A stretch of 64,000 bases of DNA, taken from positions 129,739,030 through 129,803,029 of the forward strand of contig CP136067.1 in NCBI GenBank assembly GCA_032622095.1. The letters run 5' to 3'. Below, piece after piece: positions 63,582 through 64,000 of the stretch; position 1 is the stretch's first letter, and each line of letters starts with the position of its first letter. A program made the position numbers and the translations under genes. This DNA is from Siphonodentalium dalli. Its lineage: Eukaryota > Mollusca > Scaphopoda > Gadilida > Siphonodentaliidae. The notes under the pieces are model-generated. The model worked only from the letters and a program-made list of their open reading frames with translations. It had not been told where the DNA came from and did not search any database.

Positions 63582-63990
63582 CCCCTGCTGGACAAAACAA
63601 GTGTCCACTTAACCGCGGTGCGGTTAGCGTTGCCATCACGGCTGAAATGCAACTACACCGCGGCTCCACCGGCTAACTACAGTTGGGCCGCGGTGTACTT
63701 GCCGTTCGGCCATGGTTTAGTCACGGTGTACTTGCCGTTCGGCCATGGTGTAGTTGCCGCGGTGTACGTTCATTAAACTGAAAAAAGACAATACAAACCA
63801 GAAATCTAACCATGGTGTACATGCAGTTCAGCCGCGGTGTAGTTGCCTTTCGGCCGCAGTGTACTTGCTGTTCGGCCGCGGTGTACTTGCCGTTCGGCCG
63901 CGGTGCTCAACTGCAGTTACAAACTCTGACACCGCAGCCGAACGGCAAATACACCGCGGTGCCAATGGACACTTGTTTTGTCCAGTGGGG
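63582..63990. mobile_element. TIR element packed with ACCGCGGT palindromes
   Basis: The left end is CCCCTGCTGGACAAAACAAG followed by TGTCC. The right end is the inverse with one base missing, ending TTTTGTCCAGTGGGG. The interior repeats a unit of about 22-25 bp, GCCGCGGTGTACTTGCCGTT, about nine times, one stretch inverted. CCGCGG and CCATGG variants alternate at the same point. TSD not identified. Confidence 0.78.
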
Positions 63991-64000
63991 AAGGTCTCCC

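Noticed and set aside
47712-64000. Search for the LASP LIM exon and start codon
   Set aside because: No minus-strand exon with the expected Cys/His spacing and a CNA end before a GT donor was found. It probably lies outside the window or was missed by eye.

Overview
This window is animal nuclear DNA: AT-rich, with one recognisable intron-bearing gene and a very high load of interspersed and tandem repeats. Two things point to a marine lophotrochozoan, most likely a mollusc and perhaps a bivalve. First, TACATGTA-type motifs are frequent. Second, there are repeats built from 'GGGGCATAACTCTGG ... AAAGTTATCATCCGG' followed by GGACGGACGGACC. The organism call is inference from general familiarity with such genomes, not from a marker gene.

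The one gene I can support is a LASP (LIM and SH3 protein) orthologue on the minus strand. Seven exons are visible, 3' to 5' at 10961-11140 (SH3 domain and stop), 13684-13784, 20019-20222, 28124-28147 (a 24-nt micro-exon), 33720-33854, 46187-46367 (nebulin repeat) and 47627-47711 (residues just after a LIM domain). Every junction has an AG acceptor and GT donor and all phases agree, so the exons join into one 302-residue reading frame plus stop. The LIM exon(s), start codon and promoter were not found up to base 64000 and probably lie outside the window. A possible orphan exon resembling a sodium/bile-acid symporter (SLC10/SBF) membrane segment lies on the plus strand inside the last LASP intron (13052-13185).

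Most of the rest is non-autonomous DNA transposons. Family A is a double-hairpin cassette starting CCTGTGCCAATGCATTC, found inside several different terminal-inverted-repeat (TIR) backbones. Family B is a near-perfect palindrome beginning CAGTAATGCCC with TA target-site duplications (TSDs). Family C begins CAAGCCTTG, with 8-bp TSDs verified in five copies (hAT type). Family D begins TAAAGGCCCACTTAATTTT. There are also four further hAT-like elements, TTAA-flanked piggyBac-like elements, two or three Helitrons, a 4.4-kb TIR element, and a LINE reverse-transcriptase fragment.

Layout: 1-3802, a family B element split by a satellite-bearing insertion; 4337-7776, families A, C, B and a Helitron; 8621-10226, a 91-bp satellite just downstream of the LASP stop; 10961-47711, LASP exons in introns full of foldback elements; 41817-44557, a minus-strand Helitron; 47825-52745, a decayed relative of the first satellite, an hAT-like insertion into family B, and duplicated blocks; 53919-56720, a LINE fragment invaded by a TTAA element and an hAT that itself contains another element; 56912-57806, small TIR elements and a 68-bp array; 57990-62934, a family D element split by the 4.4-kb element; 63582-63990, a TIR element packed with ACCGCGGT palindromes. 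Several insertions can be placed in relative order because one element interrupts another.
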